Positions 17,884 to 21,237 of a stretch of DNA of 21,237 bases are shown here, one piece after another (position 1 is the stretch's first letter; every line of letters starts with the position of its first letter). The notes under the pieces are model-generated. The model did not search any database and had not been told where the DNA came from. It saw nothing but the letters and a program-made list of their open reading frames with translations. The stretch is from Sphacelaria rigidula (taxonomy: Eukaryota > Phaeophyceae > Sphacelariales): positions 1 to 21,237 of the forward strand of contig CAXNAA020000447.1 of NCBI GenBank assembly GCA_964200075.2. Direction: 5' to 3'. The position numbers and the translations under genes were made by a program.

Positions 17884-18900
17884 AGTCAGTTTCAGAGGAC
17901 TTTCTGGTTGTTCAAATGGGACATGTTTCTCCAACATCGTTTCTTGTGGGACGTCTTCTCCGAAAAATATATATTTTCAGAAATGAAGACTTACCAACCG
18001 AAAAGTCGTTTGATACATGATCGTTTGAGAAATGCCCCCGCTCTCTACATTAAATCAGAGCTGTTTTGAGGAAATGATCTAGACGATATAGCCGAACACG
18101 CCTCCATATGCACGCGGCGGGTTAGGAATGTCGAGTCTCGAGACGGTGTAGGTTCAACGAGGATCGCGAAACAGTTGTGCACCACCTCCAAGACGACATG
18201 GCACCGTGATAAATCAGATGACCATTGCTGACAACATCACACCAGTGATGGCAAGGAATCATCGGGTACTGACAGTTCGATATTTCCGACGACGAATGAA
18301 CGGTTACTTCGGCGCTGCTTCTTGTCCTCGCGATGCATTATCTGATAGTTATGCCATAGTTCCTCTGTGCGACATCACGCACGTGCTATTCTGCCCCCTA
18401 CACTGTTCGCGTGTACTCTGCATGTCTGTAGGCCATGATCATGTATAACCTCGCCTCCGAAAAGCTCCGCCTACAGTTGGCGTGCAAAACTTGAACTCCA
18501 TAAGGAGTGGTTTTCAAAAAAGGCTGATCGCAACGAGCAGCACGGCAGCAGCGGTAGCAGTTAATGTATGTTATATGTACAAGCTACAGACAGTACAGCT
18601 GTCTATACCACGTTGCTCTGTACCGCCCCCGCAGCGACCCAACGACTCCAACCACAGGCACGGCTTGCCTCACGTACGAGACACGGCGCCGCAGGTCTTC
18701 CTTCCAGGAGCGCGTCTCAACAACGAAAACTGCCCACTACAACATCGTTGCAGAACTGCACACAAAGCGGTGGGTAGTGGGTTTTGGATCTTGAGTATTA
18801 TGTTGTCACAGAGTACTGTAGTAGCACGCTAACGCTACAAAAGTAAAGAGAAGCAGACTGCACTACATCGCATGTATACACTACGGCCAAGCACATCACA
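17884..18900. other. No confident gene
   Basis: Frames continue to 18069 (+), 18206-18448 (+) and 18482-18832 (+) without recognisable motifs. If the PH-like gene is real, later exons could lie here. Confidence 0.3.
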
Positions 18901-18907
18901 ATACACC

Positions 18908-18977
18908 ACATCACGGCGAAGCGAAGCACGGCAAAGCACGGCAAAGTACAGCGAAGTGCAGAAAAACACAGTAAAGT
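18908..18977. repeat. 10-bp tandem repeat
   Basis: About six to seven imperfect copies of CACGGCAAAG (variants CGAAGCGAAG, TACAGCGAAG, CACAGTAAAG), running into a GGCGGCGGCG stretch. Confidence 0.75.
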
Positions 18978-19019
18978 GGCGGCGGCGGCGCGGCGGGGTT
19001 TTTTCTTGCTTCCTTCTCC

Positions 19020-19350
19020 ACGGAGTGGAGTGGCGGGGGTGGCGATGGCGCGCAGCAGGTCTGTTCGCCGGTTCTCGGTGGGGTGGAGATGAAGTCATGG
19101 CGACGCGCAGCGGGTCTGTTCGCTGGTTCTCCACGAAGTGGAGGTAAAGGGGTGGCGGTAGCGCGGAGCGGTTTATTGCTGTGGATTCTCGGTGGAGCGG
19201 AGGCGCAGGGGTGGCGGCGGCGCGCAGTGGGTTTGTTTGTCGGTCTCCCTTGGAATGGACGTGTAGGGATGGCGGCGGCGCGCAGTGGGTTTGTCAGTTG
19301 TCCGTAGAGTGGAGGTGTGACGGCGGCGGCGGGGCGTATCGGGTTTGGGC
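19020..19350. repeat. Minisatellite with about 58-bp units
   Basis: The anchor (C)GCGCAG(C/T)GGGT recurs at about 19051, 19106, 19164, 19223, 19281 and 19335, spacings 54-59. The unit also holds GGTTCTC(G/C)GTGG, AGTGGAGG and GGGGTGGCGG. Long frames on both strands here (for example - strand 18911-19480) come from the repeat and are probably not genes. Confidence 0.8.
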
Positions 19351-19894
19351 TCCTGCCCTGGACAGTCTTTGCAAGGGCTATGAAGATGATGGGGTCAGCC
19401 GACAGAGATATCCCACCCAAGAGACGTACATAGGATTGAGGGTGCCGTCGAAGGCCTCCCGCCCAGAGGACTTTGCACAATTCAGATTAAAAGTCGGGAT
19501 TAGATCTATTGGCGTCCCGCCCGGAAGACCTTGTACTGCATTTCTCAAACACTTGCAAGGAGCAGCCTGAACATTTGGGAAGGTGACGGGAAATAGACGC
19601 TGGTAGAGAGCGTGCTCCGAAGACTGCTACGTAAGTGGCTGATGGCTGAACGCCAGGTCGGCTTGGAAGAGCTCAAGTTTGTGCTCTTCTCGAAAATATG
19701 AAGCACACAGAGGTGAACGCCACGATGACTCACGGCGACACCACCGTCACACTCGACGGCGGTAGCGTGGGTAAAGGCGTCTTCGTGTATGTCGGTGTGT
19801 CGGCGAACGGAGGTTCACGCAGTAAGCCAAGTACTCTACACGAAACGCTGCTCAACTGCGACGCGATGTGGAAACACTCGTTATTTCATAGAAC
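19351..19894. other. No confident gene
   Basis: A + strand frame starting ATG 19698 (MKHTEVNATMTHGDTTVTL) runs 88 codons to 19964 and looks mildly protein-like, but it has no family resemblance and overlaps the repeat that follows. Confidence 0.25.
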
Positions 19895-20370
19895 CCTCTG
19901 TCCGCTGACTGCAGTGGGCGCTGCCGGAGCGTCCCCCAAAACTTACGCGAACATGCGGGGATGATTCTTGTAGTCCTCGTGCTGTCTGAAGCTGTTTGTG
20001 TACTGTTTTACACATCCAGGTCAACTGTACCGCAGAACAAAACATGAAAAGCAGAAAGATCGCCAATAGCTCAGGTCGGGAGACTAACCATCTAGAAAAA
20101 TCACTTTAGGCGCGCAGATGCATGCTGTGCCATGCTGTACCGTAGTGTCCGCGGACTGCAGCGTACGCTGCCGGCGTTTCCCTGAAAGCTCCCGCGAGCA
20201 CGCAAGGACGACTCGTGCTGGTGCTGTGTTCTTCGCAAGTGTTCATCATATACTCAAGTCAACTGTACCACAGAACACATCATGGAACCACAAACGAAAC
20301 CACAAAAGCTGTCAAAAGCTTAGCTCGGGACAAAAAATGGCCGGAAGGACCGCTCTGGGCACGCAGGCGC
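19895..20370. repeat. Diverged tandem duplication, units of about 230 bp
   Basis: Unit 1 (about 19895-20115) and unit 2 (about 20140-20370) share, in the same order, GTCCGC(T/G)GACTGCAG, CGCTGCCGG, CGCGA(A/G)CA, TC(A)AACTGTACC(G/A)CAGAACA, (T)AGCTC(A/G)GG and GGC(G)CGCAG. Between blocks they have diverged with insertions and deletions. Confidence 0.6.
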
Positions 20371-20570
20371 GTGTGTTGTACTATAGTTGATGTATTACGT
20401 GTGAGTACAATGGTTGAAATTGGGTTTATTGCGGATTTGGTTCTTGAGGGGTTCGCGACCTGTACAATCTTGTTCACCCGCCTCATCTGCAAAAAGGCCG
20501 CGCCACCAAAGCATCGCGCCGCATGAAATGACGGGTGGAAAACAACATGTCTTGATGACTTATATCATAT

Positions 20571-20970
20571 GAACAGAAGGTGGGGAACACGTATGTATGA
20601 TTTGTTCTGCATAAATGAACAGCGGGAAACATGGTCAGTACACTTATCCATCTGGTTGATTGGTTGATTGATTGATTGTCGCACTTCAACTGACCCCCCA
20701 GGGGTCCAGCCGTGGTGTCGTGATGGACGTACCCAGGAAAACGAGACTGAAACACGCTCTGAAGAAAGGAAGGGATAGGAAAAAAAAAATGGTATGAATG
20801 GAAGATGGGGAACATGTTCTTATGGTTCATGCCGCATGAAGGGGAACTGGGAAACATGAACCTGTGATCCATACCATACGAATGGAAAGCAGGAAACATG
20901 CACTTTCGGCAGTGTACCGCATGAATCACGAACTGGGAATGTGTGCACTCCGAATGACGTCGTACGAAAC
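20571..20970. repeat. Minisatellite of 41-47-bp units, interrupted
   Basis: The core GAA(T/C)(G/A)GAA...GGGAAACATG recurs at about 20571, 20618, 20797, 20838, 20880 and 20923, with CATACC/CCGCAT before each. An unrelated segment (about 20645-20795) splits copies 2 and 3. Confidence 0.7.
20645..20795 (-). mobile_element. Probable short retroposon with (GATT)n tail
   Basis: One end is a GATT microsatellite (about 20656-20679), next to a perfect palindrome GACCCCCCAGGGGTC-like hairpin (20692-20707). The other end has ten or more A (about 20780-20790). On the - strand this is a hairpin followed by an (AATC)n tail, as at the 3' end of some LINE/SINE families. It interrupts a minisatellite. Confidence 0.4.
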
Positions 20971-21168
20971 ACGGATCCAAAACCCCCAAACATGCACGAA
21001 TCACAACTTGGGTTTGTTCGCACTTTTTCTCGAAAAATACTCCGATTTTTATGACGGTTCCCAAGATTCATCCCCGGAAACAAATCCAGAGTGATACCGC
21101 GATAGCCCGCCCCCAAACCAGCCCCAAAACTATCACGAAGAGAATTGCTATATTTATACCGCGAATGA

Positions 21169-21237
21169 TACGAGCTGGGCCAGCCTAAAAACGGATTTAA
21201 GCTCTACAAGCAATATCTCATCGACGCAGACGAGTTG
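21169..21237 (+). CDS. Possible exon running off the right edge
   Basis: The last 22 codons read ELGQPKNGFKLYKQYLIDAD and onward without a stop, with protein-like composition. An upstream TGA at 21166 means it would need an acceptor (GGGCCAG ending 21183 or ACGAG ending 21174). The gene is not identifiable from so little. Confidence 0.25.

Noticed and set aside
18911-19480. 189-codon - strand frame rich in Pro/Arg
   Set aside because: Produced by the 58-bp minisatellite; both strands and several frames stay open because stop codons are rare in the repeat.
20483-21064. 193-codon - strand frame with repeated FPSFHSY-like motifs
   Set aside because: The motifs are translations of the 41-47-bp minisatellite and the frame runs through the inserted segment.

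Overview
This window looks like nuclear DNA of an intron-rich eukaryote. There is no bacterial operon structure, coding frames are joined by GT-AG introns with matching phase, and much of the rest is decayed transposable elements and minisatellites. A stramenopile, possibly a brown alga, is my best guess from gene style and element content. That is inference only; no marker gene proves it.

Layout. (1) 1-1690, + strand: the 3' part of an unrecognised gene, seen as protein-like frames separated by very short introns and broken by one apparent frameshift. (2) 1760-2230, - strand: a small predicted mitochondrial protein, tail-to-tail with gene 1. (3) 3028-13042, + strand: the main gene of the window, four exons joined in phase, encoding a predicted 1167-residue protein with a WW domain near each end, a long proline run just before the first WW, and degenerate arginine-rich 'TFxPE' repeats between them. 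Its second intron (about 5.2 kb) holds a dead Ty1/copia-type retrotransposon on the opposite strand, and that element's left LTR is split by a tRNA-derived SINE. (4) 13.6-14.6 kb: a cluster of small elements, namely another tRNA-like SINE head, a 205-bp hAT-like MITE with 8-bp target duplications, and a 443-bp foldback element. (5) 14.6-16.2 kb: A/C-rich DNA with broken protein-like frames of unknown origin. (6) 16224-16739, - strand: a DUF1279/FAM210-type membrane protein. (7) 17.1-17.9 kb: a SINE tail fragment and a tentative PH-domain-like gene start. (8) 18.9-21.0 kb: minisatellites, a diverged tandem duplication and a microsatellite-tailed insertion, with a possible partial exon at the right edge.

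The genes do not form a pathway. Two of them (2 and 6) point to mitochondria or membranes, and the WW protein looks like a scaffold that binds proline-rich ligands. The most interesting items are the double-WW repeat protein with its nested-transposon intron, and the two cryptic broken coding tracts at 1-1690 and 14.6-16.2 kb.
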